Source: Methanolobus psychrophilus R15
GTDB lineage: Archaea; Halobacteriota; Methanosarcinia; Methanosarcinales; Methanosarcinaceae
Assembly (NCBI GenBank): GCA_000306725.1
Contig: CP003083.1
Coordinates: forward strand, 2,778,042-2,842,041
Direction: 5' to 3'
Length of the DNA stretch: 64,000 nt
Position 1 is the first letter of the stretch. Every line of letters begins with the position of its first letter. Under the pieces are notes generated by a model that saw only the letters and a list, made by a program, of their open reading frames with translations, was not told where the DNA came from and did not search any database. The translations under genes were made by a program, and so were the position numbers. Below, one piece after another: positions 48,504-57,594 of this stretch.

Positions 48504-50189
48504 ATGTTATGTTACCAATGTGAAGAAACTTTGAATGGAAGCGGCTGTACAAAGAACGGTGTCTGTGGAAAGAAAGGCGAGGTTGCGGACCTTCAGGATA
48601 ATCTCATCTATGCCCTGAAAAGCATTGCATTCTACAACTCAAAGGCAAGGGCACACAATCTGAATGAGCCAAAGACAGATGCATTTATGATTGACGGGCT
48701 TTTTGCCACTGTGACAAACACCAACTTCAGTAAGTCCGACTTTGAGAAACTCATCAGCGAGGGTTTTGAGATAAAGGATGGAATAAAGAAGAAACTTGTC
48801 AGCGAGAAAGTACTTGATGAGAGATACGGCTCATCCTTCCCCCGATGGATAAAAGAAAAGCTTCTGGGAACATCTCCAAATGCAGGCCAGGAGCTTCCTT
48901 TCATGGCAAAGGTAACACCGGAAAGCCTGGCCAATGTGAACACAGGTATACTTGCAACAGAGAACGAAGACATCCGCTCCTTGCGGGAATTGCTTACCTA
49001 CGGGCTCAAAGGCATGGCTGCTTATGCCCATCATGCGAATGTTCTGGGATACAGGGACGAAGATGTAATGGCTTTTGTCGAGAAGGCTCTCCTAGCCACG
49101 ATGGATGACAGCATGGGTGTCAATGAACTCGTTCCCCTTGTGCTTGAGTGCGGCTCAAAGGGTGTAGCAACACTTGCCCTGCTTGATAAAGCCAATACTA
49201 CCACTTACGGAAACCCGGAGCCTACAGCAGTCAATATTGGTGTAAGGGGTAATCCTGGCATCCTCATAAGCGGACACGATCTGCGTGACCTCGAGCAGCT
49301 CCTTGAACAGACACAGGGTACAGGCGTGGATGTTTATACTCACGGAGAGATGCTGCCTGCAAATTCCTATCCCGCTTTCAAGGGCTATGAGAACTTTGTA
49401 GGCAACTACGGTGGCTCCTGGTGGAAGCAAAAAGAGGAATTCGAGAAGTTCAACGGTCCGATATTCATGACCACAAACTGTATCGTCCCTCCAAAGGAAT
49501 CTTACATCAACAGGATATACACAACAGGCGTAGTTGGATTTGATGGAGTGGCCCACATCAAGGCTGATAAGGATGGGAACAAGGATTTCTCCGCCATCAT
49601 TGAGCAGGCAAAGAAATGTGAGTCGCCTGAACAGCTTGAAGAAGGGACCATCATGGGAGGTTTCGCACATGTTTCGGCATTGTCAGTTGCTGATAAGATC
49701 GTCGAGGCTGTTAAAGGCGGACAGATAAAGAAGTTTGTCGTCATGGCGGGATGCGACGGCAGGCACAAGGAGAGGGATTACTATACTGACTTCGCAGAAG
49801 CTCTTCCAAAGGATACTGTCATCCTCACAGCAGGATGTGCCAAATACCGCTACAATAAGCTTGACCTGGGAGACATCGGTGGCATTCCGAGAGTCATCGA
49901 TGCTGGCCAGTGCAACGACTCCTATTCACTGGTGGTCATTGCACAGAAGCTTGCAGAGGCTTTCGGGCTTGAGGATATCAACGATCTGCCGGTATCATAC
50001 AACATAGCATGGTACGAGCAGAAAGCAGTACTTGTCCTGCTTGCACTGCTGAGCCTTGGTGTTAAGAACATCATGCTGGGTCCCAAACTGCCGGCATTTG
50101 TCTCGCCTAATGTGCTTAATGTGCTGGTCGAGAATTTCAACATCAGACCAAACTCTACGGTTGAGGAGGATCTCAAGGTCCTTCTTTAA
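48504..50189 (+). CDS. hcp: Hybrid cluster protein (hydroxylamine reductase / NO-related)
   Basis: A 561-residue Hcp. The N-terminal cubane-cluster motif is [19 protein letters not shown]. The hybrid cluster ligands occur along the chain: GAHE-like [44 protein letters not shown] and [11 protein letters not shown]. It reduces hydroxylamine and, in bacteria, deals with nitric oxide. The start ATG 48504 is chosen to match the family; the frame is open to 48441. It has its own promoter and a partial duplicate directly upstream. Confidence 0.95.
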   Translation: MLCYQCEETLNGSGCTKNGVCGKKGEVADLQDNLIYALKSIAFYNSKARAHNLNEPKTDAFMIDGLFATVTNTNFSKSDFEKLISEGFEIKDGIKKKLVSEKVLDERYGSSFPRWIKEKLLGTSPNAGQELPFMAKVTPESLANVNTGILATENEDIRSLRELLTYGLKGMAAYAHHANVLGYRDEDVMAFVEKALLATMDDSMGVNELVPLVLECGSKGVATLALLDKANTTTYGNPEPTAVNIGVRGNPGILISGHDLRDLEQLLEQTQGTGVDVYTHGEMLPANSYPAFKGYENFVGNYGGSWWKQKEEFEKFNGPIFMTTNCIVPPKESYINRIYTTGVVGFDGVAHIKADKDGNKDFSAIIEQAKKCESPEQLEEGTIMGGFAHVSALSVADKIVEAVKGGQIKKFVVMAGCDGRHKERDYYTDFAEALPKDTVILTAGCAKYRYNKLDLGDIGGIPRVIDAGQCNDSYSLVVIAQKLAEAFGLEDINDLPVSYNIAWYEQKAVLVLLALLSLGVKNIMLGPKLPAFVSPNVLNVLVENFNIRPNSTVEEDLKVLL

Positions 50190-50241
50190 ATTTTTAACTA
50201 TTTAGCATCGGAAAGGTAAGCAAAAACAGAGGAAGAAAGAG

Positions 50242-50580
50242 ATGAAGATCACATCTTTTAAGAATGAAGCGGACAAGGAGAACCCCCATGGGGTTTCCGT
50301 GAAGAAACTCTATGATACTGAACATGCACAGGTAATGCACATCGAGCTCAAGCCGGGAGAGAGTCTTAAGAAGCATTCAACACCCGTAGACGCATTTTTT
50401 TATATATTGGAAGGTGAAGGCATCGTAGAGATTGGCGGGGAGCAGGAAAAAGCATCAAAAGACATGATCATTGAAAGCCCTGCAAAGATACCTCACCGGC
50501 TGCTGAACGAAAGTGACAGTACGTTTCGCTTCCTTGTTATAAAAGTACCAAGGCAGACAGAGCAGACAAGGCTGCTTTGA
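50242..50580 (+). CDS. Cupin domain protein
   Basis: A 112-residue single cupin barrel with the two conserved motifs, GESLKKHSTPVDAFFYILEGEG and, later, PAKIPHRLLNES. The metal-binding His/Glu set is incomplete (one His in motif 1, one in motif 2), so metal binding may be weak. It lies 52 bases after hcp and is probably co-transcribed, which might link it to nitrosative or oxidative stress. No substrate can be assigned. Confidence 0.85.
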   Translation: MKITSFKNEADKENPHGVSVKKLYDTEHAQVMHIELKPGESLKKHSTPVDAFFYILEGEGIVEIGGEQEKASKDMIIESPAKIPHRLLNESDSTFRFLVIKVPRQTEQTRLL

Positions 50581-50585
50581 GAGGG

Positions 50586-50604
50586 TACGGCAGAACAAGC
50601 CGTA
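50586..50604 (+). terminator. Hairpin after the hcp-cupin unit
   Basis: TACGGC (50586-50591) and GCCGTA (50599-50604) form a perfect six-base stem with a seven-base loop, five bases after the cupin stop and followed by T-rich DNA. Confidence 0.5.
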
Positions 50605-50703
50605 ACTGTCTTATTTGCAGTTTTATTCACTTTATGGGGAAAATAGATTAATGGAATAAAGGATTATATTTGTCAATAATCAAAGCTGATAACGGAGATA
50701 CTT

Positions 50704-50982
50704 ATGACAAACCTTAAACCCATTATGGACAAGACGCATGCCTGGGCGACCTCCTATGCAAAGCGAAGAGGTTACAAATTAAATCCTGATGATGAGATGG
50801 TTCAGCTTGTGGTGGAAGGTCTTTCAAAGAATAAGGCGGAACTTGGGAAGCAGTATTGTCCGTGTCGTATAGTCAGCGGCAACGTCGAGCAGGACCGCAA
50901 GATCATATGCCCCTGTGTCTATCACCACGATGAGATCAAAGAAAATGGCAGTTGTCACTGTTCACTGTTCTTCAGGCACTAA
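50704..50982 (+). CDS. Ferredoxin:thioredoxin/disulfide reductase catalytic subunit
   Basis: A 92-residue FTR beta-type protein with the complete Cys set: CPCR, CPCVYHHDE and CHCSLFF. These hold a [4Fe-4S] cluster next to a redox-active disulfide and let ferredoxin reduce thioredoxin or other disulfides. Methanosarcinales use such enzymes (FDR) without the alpha subunit found in cyanobacteria. A GGAGA ribosome site lies before the ATG. It precedes the fwdG-B-D genes by 58 bases. Confidence 0.92.
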   Translation: MTNLKPIMDKTHAWATSYAKRRGYKLNPDDEMVQLVVEGLSKNKAELGKQYCPCRIVSGNVEQDRKIICPCVYHHDEIKENGSCHCSLFFRH

Positions 50983-51040
50983 GCTGACTTATCGGCCGTG
51001 CAGTCTTTGAGCAGAAGGATTCTGCGCGCAGGAGAGATAT

Positions 51041-51502
51041 ATGGCAAGTGTAATGGAAATATACCAGTTACTACCAAAAACCAACTGTAAGGAATGTGGT
51101 AAAAGCACGTGCATGGCTTTTGCAGTTGACCTTTTGTCCCGCAAGGTCAAGGTAGGGGACTGCCCTCCTCTTGTAGGAGAGGATAAATACAAGGCCAACT
51201 ACGAGAAGCTTTCAGGGATGTTCACTTCTGTAGACAATGTCACCGAGACCGGGCTGATAGTGCATGCTGACAAGTGTATAGGATGCGGGAATTGCGTTGT
51301 CGCATGCCCTGTTAATGTGGCAGCAGACCCCATGGGTGCAGGCAGCGGAAAAGCTCCGACATGCGACAGGATAATCCTGAAAGTTGAGGATGGCGTCGTC
51401 AAGGCTGTGAATGTCCAGGAGTGCCGTCGCTTCGGGGAGAATAAGATCCTCTGCGTTGCCTGTATCGATACATGCCCGACAAAGGCAATAGAATTTGTAT
51501 GA
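51041..51502 (+). CDS. fwdG: FwdG-like iron-sulfur protein of formylmethanofuran dehydrogenase
   Basis: A 153-residue protein with an N-terminal Fe-S domain as in acetyl-CoA synthase corrinoid proteins (LLPKTNCKECGKSTCMAFA, then GDCPPL) and two ferredoxin motifs in the C-terminal half (CIGCGNCVVACP and CVACIDTCP). It is the first of three genes with fwdB and fwdD and would carry ferredoxin electrons to or from the tungsten/molybdenum centre. The fwdG name is by position and Cys content; the N-terminal domain is not in classical FwdG. Confidence 0.75.
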   Translation: MASVMEIYQLLPKTNCKECGKSTCMAFAVDLLSRKVKVGDCPPLVGEDKYKANYEKLSGMFTSVDNVTETGLIVHADKCIGCGNCVVACPVNVAADPMGAGSGKAPTCDRIILKVEDGVVKAVNVQECRRFGENKILCVACIDTCPTKAIEFV

Positions 51503-51543
51503 TGGGATGAGTAATACTTATTTAGGGATTTCTGCAAAGGGGG

Positions 51544-52797
51544 ATGAAGTTGGACAATAATTATTACGTCTGCACAGGCTGCGCGCTCCTGTGTGATGAT
51601 ATCGGGGTGGAACTTGAAGGCGGAAAACTGAGCAAGGTCAATACTGCGTGCAGGAAAGGGTTTGCATTCATGAAGGGCTGCAGCAATCCGATGGAATGCA
51701 CAGTGAATGGTGAGAGAACAGATCTGGACTCCGCTATCAAAGAGGCTGCAAGTATCCTGAAGAATGCAGAAAGGCCACTCATCTTCGGCCATGCGAACTC
51801 AAGCTCCGGGGCGCAGAAGAAAGCTATCGATATTGCCAGGAAGACTAACGGATTTATCGATGACACATCATCGTTCTGCCAGGGACCTATGGTTGAGGCC
51901 ATCATGGAAGGTAAACTGAAGACATGTACCCTTGATGATGTAAGGCACAAAGCCGATGTGATAATCTACTGGGGTGCAGATCCCGCAAATTCACATCCCA
52001 GGCATATGTCCCGCTATTCATATTTCCCAAGAGGTAAAGAGCGCCAGAGGGGCTGGGAAGAGGACCGCACCGCAATAACCATCGATGTCAGGAAATCCGA
52101 TACTGCAGAGATATGTGGTCAAAATGGCTTTTACCAGATACCTGTCAAAGGAGACGCCGAGTTCATGGATGCTATGGTGAGTGCTCTTTCAGGCAAGATC
52201 CCAAAGACATCCTATGATCTTGACAAGAAAGAGTTGCTTGAGCTTGCGAGCATACTCAAGAAAGCAAAATTCGGGGTTATATTCGCAGGTCTTGGAATGG
52301 TCTATGCACTTGACGACCGTGAGCCTCTGTACAAGCTCATGGATAAGCTCAACTCGGTCTCCAATTTCCATCTTATCCCGATGGCAGGACATTATAACAT
52401 GAGAGGTTTCAATCAGAACCTGTTCGAAGAGACAGGGTACATCAATCGTGTGAAGTTCAGTAGTGGTGAGGTGCTGCACGGACCTGAATACTCGGTTGTC
52501 GAAGTGCTGAAGCAGAAGGCTGTCGATGCTGCACTGGTTATCGGTGCGGACCCACTCTCAAGCCTGCCACGCTCTGTTGTGAGATACCTTGAGGAAATAC
52601 CCCTCATAGTCATTGACCCCTGCCAGACCCTGACATCAGCAAAGGCAAATGTCACAATTCCCTGCGGCCTTGTTGGCGTGGAAACCGGCGGGTCTGCAAT
52701 TCGTATGGACGGAGTCGAGATCGAAGTAAAACAGATAGTTGATACGGACCGCCTGTCAGATGAGGAGATAATGACGCGTATATCGGAGGCATTATAA
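51544..52797 (+). CDS. fwdB: Formylmethanofuran dehydrogenase subunit B
   Basis: Catalytic CO2-reducing subunit, 417 residues. The [4Fe-4S] motif is CTGCALLCDD with TACRKG at the N terminus, and the Mo/W-ligating Cys lies in TSSFCQGPMVEA near residue 118. Further family segments are IYWGADPANSHPRHMSRYS, IDVRKSDTAE and MAGHYNMRGFNQ. Cys rather than selenocysteine is used. It overlaps fwdD by one base (TAATG). The subunits A and C, needed for a full complex, are not in the window. Confidence 0.93.
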   Translation: MKLDNNYYVCTGCALLCDDIGVELEGGKLSKVNTACRKGFAFMKGCSNPMECTVNGERTDLDSAIKEAASILKNAERPLIFGHANSSSGAQKKAIDIARKTNGFIDDTSSFCQGPMVEAIMEGKLKTCTLDDVRHKADVIIYWGADPANSHPRHMSRYSYFPRGKERQRGWEEDRTAITIDVRKSDTAEICGQNGFYQIPVKGDAEFMDAMVSALSGKIPKTSYDLDKKELLELASILKKAKFGVIFAGLGMVYALDDREPLYKLMDKLNSVSNFHLIPMAGHYNMRGFNQNLFEETGYINRVKFSSGEVLHGPEYSVVEVLKQKAVDAALVIGADPLSSLPRSVVRYLEEIPLIVIDPCQTLTSAKANVTIPCGLVGVETGGSAIRMDGVEIEVKQIVDTDRLSDEEIMTRISEAL

Positions 52798-53201
52798 TGG
52801 GATTTGGACAATTCCTTTCAGCCCCGGAGACAAAACTGAGGATAGTGACTTACCGGGACGTTTTCCAGGACTCGGCAAAAGTAGTATCAATCTTTGGGGA
52901 AGATTACGAGAAACTCTCTGCCGTCATCAAGCTTGACCCACAGGATATCTCAAAGCTTGCCATAAAGGAGGGTGACACGCTCATCCTGAAGAACAGCTTT
53001 GGCAAGGTAATAGTAAAAGCCCTCAATTCGGGATATGATCATCCACATACAGGGACCGCCTATATGGTGAACAGCCCCTGGTCCAATGCACTTGTGCCTG
53101 AGGACTCAGGCGTAACAGGAGTGCCTGATTTCAAGGACTTCGAAGTGCTTGCGTCCAGCGCAAAAGGAGAGAAGATTACAGGGATAAAGGAAATAATCTG
53201 A
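52797..53201 (+). CDS. fwdD: Formylmethanofuran dehydrogenase subunit D
   Basis: A 134-residue molybdopterin-dinucleotide-binding subunit, completing the cofactor site with FwdB. It shows the double-psi barrel pattern (VIKLDPQDISKLAIKEGDT, then LKNSFGKVIVKAL) and HPHTGTAYMVNSPWSNAL. Start ATG overlaps the fwdB stop by one base. Last gene of the set. Confidence 0.92.
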   Translation: MGFGQFLSAPETKLRIVTYRDVFQDSAKVVSIFGEDYEKLSAVIKLDPQDISKLAIKEGDTLILKNSFGKVIVKALNSGYDHPHTGTAYMVNSPWSNALVPEDSGVTGVPDFKDFEVLASSAKGEKITGIKEII

Positions 53202-53223
53202 GAGTACGGTATTTCTCCTCCTC

Positions 53224-53430
53224 TCAATTATTGTAAGCATCATATATCTGCCAGAGCCAGATAAGCGGCAGCAATATGAATCCTATCAGGACGAACTGAA
53301 GCAGCCAGCTGATACCAAGGGCCAGCCATATGATTATAGCTTTAAGTACCTGGCCTTTTATTATTTGTCCCAGACCCGGCACGAAAAATGAAAGCAATGC
53401 CGGGACACCGTATGTTCTCTTTTCACTCAT
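53224..53430 (-). CDS. Small two-span membrane protein
   Basis: A 68-residue protein with two membrane helices (VPALLSFFVPGLGQIIKG and LQFVLIGFILLPLIWLW) and a charged start (MSEKRTYG), ending in IYDAYNN. The FVPGLGQ and final YDAYN pattern is like the TM2-domain or DUF5683-type small membrane proteins of archaea. The ATG at 53430 is chosen over the open frame to 53487. It is convergent with fwdD, 22 bases away. Function unknown. Confidence 0.75.
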   Translation of the reverse strand: MSEKRTYGVPALLSFFVPGLGQIIKGQVLKAIIIWLALGISWLLQFVLIGFILLPLIWLWQIYDAYNN

Positions 53431-53567
53431 GATGTTTCCCCTGTTAATATTGGGAAACATGTTATAATAATTGTTCGAGCTCTGCAATCATGTGCTGATG
53501 CGGGAAGTATTTCAGGTGTAATGCAAATACTTTTAAAAAAGAATCCCCAATTCTATGGGGGGAGAAA

Positions 53568-53798
53568 ATGCCTTACGAAAATAGATCTCAACTACCGGAA
53601 ACGGTCAGTGAACACCTGCCGGAGCATGCACAGGATATCTACATGAAAGCTTTCAACAATGCCTGGGAACAGTACAAGGACCCTTCAGAAAGGAGAGGGG
53701 ACGCTTCCCGGGAAGAGACTGCACATAAGATTGCCTGGAGTGCCGTAAAGAACGAATATGAAAAAGACCCTAAAGGGAACTGGGTCCGAAAAGATTGA
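53568..53798 (+). CDS. ChaB family protein
   Basis: A 76-residue ChaB-domain protein with SQLPETVSEHLPEHAQDIYMKAFNNAW and HKIAWSAVKNEYEK, the two helical segments of the family. ChaB was named as a regulator of the cation antiporter ChaA in E. coli, but its biochemical role is unclear. Ribosome site GGGG before the ATG. Stand-alone gene. Confidence 0.88.
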   Translation: MPYENRSQLPETVSEHLPEHAQDIYMKAFNNAWEQYKDPSERRGDASREETAHKIAWSAVKNEYEKDPKGNWVRKD

Positions 53799-53915
53799 TT
53801 CTGCATGCCGTTTCTGGCAAGTCATTTGTATGACTGCAACCATTATAAATATTTGAGTACTGCGTAAATCTGGCAAAAATAGAGGTACTACCGAGTATTT
53901 AAATACTGATGCGTA

Positions 53916-53947
53916 CTACATATGTAGTGTGAAGACTACATATGCAG
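53916..53947 (+). promoter_or_regulatory. Tandem CTACATATGTAG operator sites
   Basis: CTACATATGTAG (53916-53927, a perfect palindrome) is followed 20 bases later, two helical turns, by CTACATATGCAG (53936-53947). A second palindrome, AGTATTTAAATACT, is at 53894-53907 and includes a TATA-like core. The gene start is at 53983. The spacing and symmetry point to cooperative binding of a dimeric regulator, perhaps the ArsR-type protein encoded at 54811. Confidence 0.6.
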
Positions 53948-53982
53948 GTATAATAATTCCTGCAAACAAAGAGGTGTGAAAA

Positions 53983-54477
53983 GTGAAGAAAATAACAGCA
54001 ATACTCCTTGCAGGAATGCTTATTGCAGTTACCGCAGGAGTAGGAGTAGTGGCCGCAGCGAATGGACAGGCAGGCAATCCGGGCCTTTTCGGTTCTATGC
54101 ATCGCTGGGCAAATAATATGATGCAAAATGGCAGTGGGTACGGCGGATGCCCGTTTTTTGGCACCAATACCAACAACGGTACAGGCAATAATACCGCAGT
54201 TGAGCTTGAAGTCTCGACAAGCGAAGAGGCTATAAGAATCGCAGAAGCAGAGACCGGCCAGGACATATCAGAAGAGAACGTCTACCAGATGGGCAGATGG
54301 TGGGTCTTCAGCTATGCTGATGAGGAAGGTGTCATCCAGCAGGGACGTATCGACGCATACAGTGGTGAAGTCATAGAGAACTTCTATACAGGTTCGGCAT
54401 ATCGGGGACAGTATTCCCAGAACGGACGCGGCATGATGCGTGGTGGTGGATATAACGGCGGATGTTATAACACCTAA
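53983..54477 (+). CDS. Secreted PepSY-like domain protein
   Basis: A 164-residue protein with a signal peptide (KKITAILLAGMLIAVTAGVGVVAAA), a Met/Asn/Gly-rich linker, one PepSY-like domain (about residues 75-130, STSEEAIRIAEAETGQDI, then WWVFSYADEEGVIQQGRIDAYSGEVIE) and a Gly/Met-rich tail (GRGMMRGGGYNGG). Met-rich ends may bind metal such as copper. The start is GTG at 53983, with GAGGTG six bases before it. It is preceded by a double operator. Confidence 0.8.
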   Translation: MKKITAILLAGMLIAVTAGVGVVAAANGQAGNPGLFGSMHRWANNMMQNGSGYGGCPFFGTNTNNGTGNNTAVELEVSTSEEAIRIAEAETGQDISEENVYQMGRWWVFSYADEEGVIQQGRIDAYSGEVIENFYTGSAYRGQYSQNGRGMMRGGGYNGGCYNT

Positions 54478-54562
54478 GGAATCAATTGTAGCTTGATAGA
54501 AAACAATAATATGGACCTCTCCCATATATCTTTTTAAAATAATATCTGGCAGGTGAACAGTT

Positions 54563-54778
54563 ATGATGGGTAGTGGCATGTATGGTGCATTTTCCATTTG
54601 GGGCGTACTTTTGAATATATTTGTTATTCTTTTAATAGTGGGAATAGTTGTTTTATTGCTGAACAGGTCCGAATTTGTTAGTTCCGGGAATAACGAACGT
54701 CTGGCAAGGCTTGAGAAGGACGTAGACGAGATCAAGAGAACAGTGCAGGCTATTAAGGAAAAGCTGGATGAGATCTGA
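54563..54778 (+). CDS. Small membrane protein with a coiled-coil tail
   Basis: A 71-residue protein: a Met/Gly-rich start (MMGSGMYGAF), one membrane helix (LLNIFVILLIVGIVVLLL) and a charged C-terminal coiled coil (NERLARLEKDVDEIKRTVQAIKEKLDEI). Ribosome site AGGTG before the ATG. It lies between the PepSY-like gene and the ArsR-type regulator on the same strand, so the three form a likely regulated module. Function unknown. Confidence 0.78.
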   Translation: MMGSGMYGAFSIWGVLLNIFVILLIVGIVVLLLNRSEFVSSGNNERLARLEKDVDEIKRTVQAIKEKLDEI

Positions 54779-54810
54779 CCTTCCTTCAAAGGGTCCGGAA
54801 AAGTGACACG

Positions 54811-55104
54811 ATGACAAAATCACTTCAGCAGATCACAAATATAGGTGAGGCCATATCGCACCCTGTCAGATTGAAGTTACTTTATCTGCTTTCCGAGAGG
54901 GAGAGGTACGTATACGACCTGGCAAAGGATCTCAACCTTTCACGCCAGGTGGTGCAACTGCACCTGAAGAGGCTTGAAACTGCAGGATTTGTTGAGAGTG
55001 ACCTCCGGCTTGAGGACAATGACATGAGGGCAAAGAAATTCTTCAAGCTGAAAGATTTTGACGTTAAGCTATGTATCGATGATCTCACGCAGATATTCGG
55101 ATGA
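54811..55104 (+). CDS. ArsR-type winged-helix regulator
   Basis: A 97-residue DNA-binding protein with an ArsR-type winged helix: SHPVRLKLLYLLSERERYVYDLAKDLNLSRQVVQLHLKRLETAG, then a wing (LRLEDNDMRAKKFFKLKD). No metal-binding CxC motif of classic ArsR is present, though a Cys occurs near the C terminus (LCIDD). It lies 33 bases after the coiled-coil membrane protein. Candidate regulator of the PepSY-like gene, whose operator is 0.9 kb upstream. Confidence 0.88.
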   Translation: MTKSLQQITNIGEAISHPVRLKLLYLLSERERYVYDLAKDLNLSRQVVQLHLKRLETAGFVESDLRLEDNDMRAKKFFKLKDFDVKLCIDDLTQIFG

Positions 55105-55130
55105 ACATCCCGGCTTAAAGGCCTTGATCT

Positions 55131-55730
55131 CTATGGCTTTGACCTTATCAGTCTAAACACATCCTTCATGGCGAGTTTCCTCTCTTCTATTATCCCAAGA
55201 CCCGCTTTTCTGATGTTCTCGACCGTTTCACGGTTGATATTTACTCCTGTAATACTTGCCGTAATTGGATTGAAGAGGTCTTCAACAAAGGCTATAGCTC
55301 TGTTGCTGCTTCTCATGTGCTCGAGATTGATGATCGTGCCTTGAGGCTTGCACACACGCTTCATTTCTGTGAGGGCCGATACAGGGTCAGGGATGGAACA
55401 CAAAACAAATGTCGTGATGACATAGTCAAAGCAGCCGTCAACGAACCCCATATGTTCTGCATCCATTACAAAAAGAGAAATATTCTTTTTGCATGCAGCT
55501 CTCTTTTTTGCGTGAGAGAGCATCTTTGCGCTGATATCAATCCCTACCATTTCACAGTCATCAGGATAGTAGGGGATGTTCTTTCCGGTCCCGACGCCCA
55601 CCTCAAGCACTCTCCCTTCCAGGCCTGAGAAAACTTCTTTCCTCCATTTGCCATATCTCATCATTTCCATGGGCGTTTCCATAAGGTCATACACACGGGA
55701 GAAACGATTATACTTTGAGATGACTGACAT
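55131..55730 (-). CDS. Class I SAM-dependent methyltransferase
   Basis: A 199-residue methyltransferase of the UbiE/PmtA-like group. The SAM motif VLEVGVGTGKNIPYY is followed by GIDISAKML and MDAEHMGF, then FDYVITTFVLCSIPDP and the C-terminal GVNINRETVENIRKAGL, as in phosphatidylethanolamine-type methyltransferases. I prefer ATG 55730 because TTTAAAT at about 55753-55759 would place transcription there (leaderless); a GTG at 55751 is in frame. Substrate not known. Confidence 0.85.
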   Translation of the reverse strand: MSVISKYNRFSRVYDLMETPMEMMRYGKWRKEVFSGLEGRVLEVGVGTGKNIPYYPDDCEMVGIDISAKMLSHAKKRAACKKNISLFVMDAEHMGFVDGCFDYVITTFVLCSIPDPVSALTEMKRVCKPQGTIINLEHMRSSNRAIAFVEDLFNPITASITGVNINRETVENIRKAGLGIIEERKLAMKDVFRLIRSKP

Positions 55731-55873
55731 ATGTTCATCTCTGACCTCCACATTTAAATCTATGCTGTCTGTTTACCGGCTGGTTATTGGCACAATGGCC
55801 GGGTAGCATATTTAGAAAGTGATATAAACTAACAGAGATTTGTTTTGTCTACAGCAATCCAAAGAGGCAAAGC

Positions 55874-56302
55874 ATGGTTACCAAACAGGAAGAGTATTGG
55901 GAAAAGGATAACTTCGTGGTCGTTACGGACGGTACAAAACCGGCAATGAAATGGACCATTGAAGAACTTAATAAGCGAGGTAAGAATGTACACGTCGTTG
56001 ACCTTTCAGGCAAGCCTGTCCAGAATGCACTCACCGATGTATCTCAGGTGCCAAAGGGTGTCGAGAATGCTATTATAGGTATTACAAAGACGGAGCCTGC
56101 AAGAGTTATAGAGAAATTAGCTTCAAAGGGAATAACTAACTTCTGGGTACACTGGAAGACCGACACCTGTGATGTGGAGCATCTCACAGGTGACCCCAAG
56201 CTGAGTATAATCACCGGTCGTTGTCCGATGATGTATCTTGGAAAAGGCGCCAGCATGCACGGCTTCCATAGGTTCGTTGCCCGGTCGATGGGCAAATACT
56301 AG
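55874..56302 (+). CDS. CoA-binding domain protein (YccU-like)
   Basis: A 142-residue Rossmann-like CoA-binding domain protein (DUF/CoA_binding_2). The core reads VVVTDGTKPAMKWTIEELNKRGKNVHVVDLSGK, then GVENAIIGITKTEPARVIEKLASKGITNFWVHWKTDT and ITGRCPMMYLGKG, with a conserved Cys in the last segment. Stand-alone in methanogens; function unknown. Divergent from the methyltransferase. Confidence 0.78.
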   Translation: MVTKQEEYWEKDNFVVVTDGTKPAMKWTIEELNKRGKNVHVVDLSGKPVQNALTDVSQVPKGVENAIIGITKTEPARVIEKLASKGITNFWVHWKTDTCDVEHLTGDPKLSIITGRCPMMYLGKGASMHGFHRFVARSMGKY

Positions 56303-56394
56303 TAATTGCAAGAGCAGGGTCATCCATTCCAGAGCAGAGTTCATGTAGAAAAGTCTTAAAATTAACAAAATGTTCATATTGAGTTGGTGAGTGG

Positions 56395-57501
56395 ATGGTA
56401 AATACTCTTTCCCATTTAGGAATAGGACTGCTTATAGCTTCTTTTGCAGGACTGACAGGCAGGAAACGGGCAATTGTAGCCTTTATGGCAGTATTGCCGG
56501 ACCTGGACTTCTTCCTTGATGGCCTTTTGACTCTTTTCGGAGGTATCATCAGCCATGAGCTGTATAACCAGCTATACTATTTTATGGGGCACAGGGAATT
56601 CATGCATTCGCTGCTGTTCCTCTTTTTCATTACATTTGCCCTGTGGTTCTACTCAAAGGACAGGATTTTCGCACTGGCAGGATTTGCTTCGATCTTCAGC
56701 CATGTCTACCTTGACTATGCAACCAACTGGAAAATGAGGCCATTGTATCCGTTCGTGCAGGAACCATCCATCATGGGGTCTATGGACTCGCTTGACCCTG
56801 TCATAACGCTGATATCATTCGTACCTCTCTACTTCCTGGCTGTTGAGATATTAAAAGACAGGGATTTCCACAAACAATGGATGGAAAGACGGTGGAGCTC
56901 TATTCTGGAAAACAGGGTGAGAATAGAGAAAGGACTGGTTCTTCTGCTGGTTTTCTGGTGTGCCTTAACACCCATATCAAAAGCTGTCCTTGTGGACCAA
57001 ATATCCGAAAAGGAAGGTTACGATATAAGCTACCAGAATACCTATCCTAAGTCTTTCGGGGTTTTCTTATCAGCATACCAATATAACGAGACTCATTACA
57101 AACTGCTTGAAACAAGTTACTGGTCAGGGATAGAAAGGAGCATGTACGTGCCTGCAGTAATAGTGCTGGAGAATTCGGAAGGTGATGACATTGAAACATA
57201 CATGCAATATTCCACTGATATTTACAGTTCCAGCCCATTTCAGGAGATAGATTACCCTGTATACATCATTTCATCGAATGAAGAGCTTGTGACTGTGATG
57301 CTGGTGGATGCAAGGAATCCTTTTGCATTGTACTGGACTTATTTCAGGACAGAATACGTGTTTGAGTTCTCCAGGGACACTGACGAATTTACGGCATATT
57401 CCAGAAGATTCACTGATCAGATGACGGAGGTCAATGGTAACTGGTTTGAAAAGAAGGCTTATGCAATGACCATAAGTCCTTTTTTTGCGCACATGAAATG
57501 A
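56395..57501 (+). CDS. YdjM-type membrane-bound metal-dependent hydrolase
   Basis: A 368-residue protein. The N-terminal YdjM-like membrane domain (residues 1-200) has the metal motif His in SHLGIG, Asp in LPDLDFFLD and His-rich GHREFMHSLLFL, plus SHVYLDYATNW. The C-terminal 170 residues are soluble and probably extracellular, with no recognised motif. Families of this type are distantly related to phospholipase C-like and LexA-regulated hydrolases; the substrate is unknown. GGTGAG ribosome site before the ATG. Confidence 0.85.
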   Translation: MVNTLSHLGIGLLIASFAGLTGRKRAIVAFMAVLPDLDFFLDGLLTLFGGIISHELYNQLYYFMGHREFMHSLLFLFFITFALWFYSKDRIFALAGFASIFSHVYLDYATNWKMRPLYPFVQEPSIMGSMDSLDPVITLISFVPLYFLAVEILKDRDFHKQWMERRWSSILENRVRIEKGLVLLLVFWCALTPISKAVLVDQISEKEGYDISYQNTYPKSFGVFLSAYQYNETHYKLLETSYWSGIERSMYVPAVIVLENSEGDDIETYMQYSTDIYSSSPFQEIDYPVYIISSNEELVTVMLVDARNPFALYWTYFRTEYVFEFSRDTDEFTAYSRRFTDQMTEVNGNWFEKKAYAMTISPFFAHMK

Positions 57502-57594
57502 AATAATATGTACGCATTTTGAAGAATCCGCACAGATTGCTTATATATGTGTTCACTGTAACTAGGTATTATAGTCACATAGAAGGAGATCATT

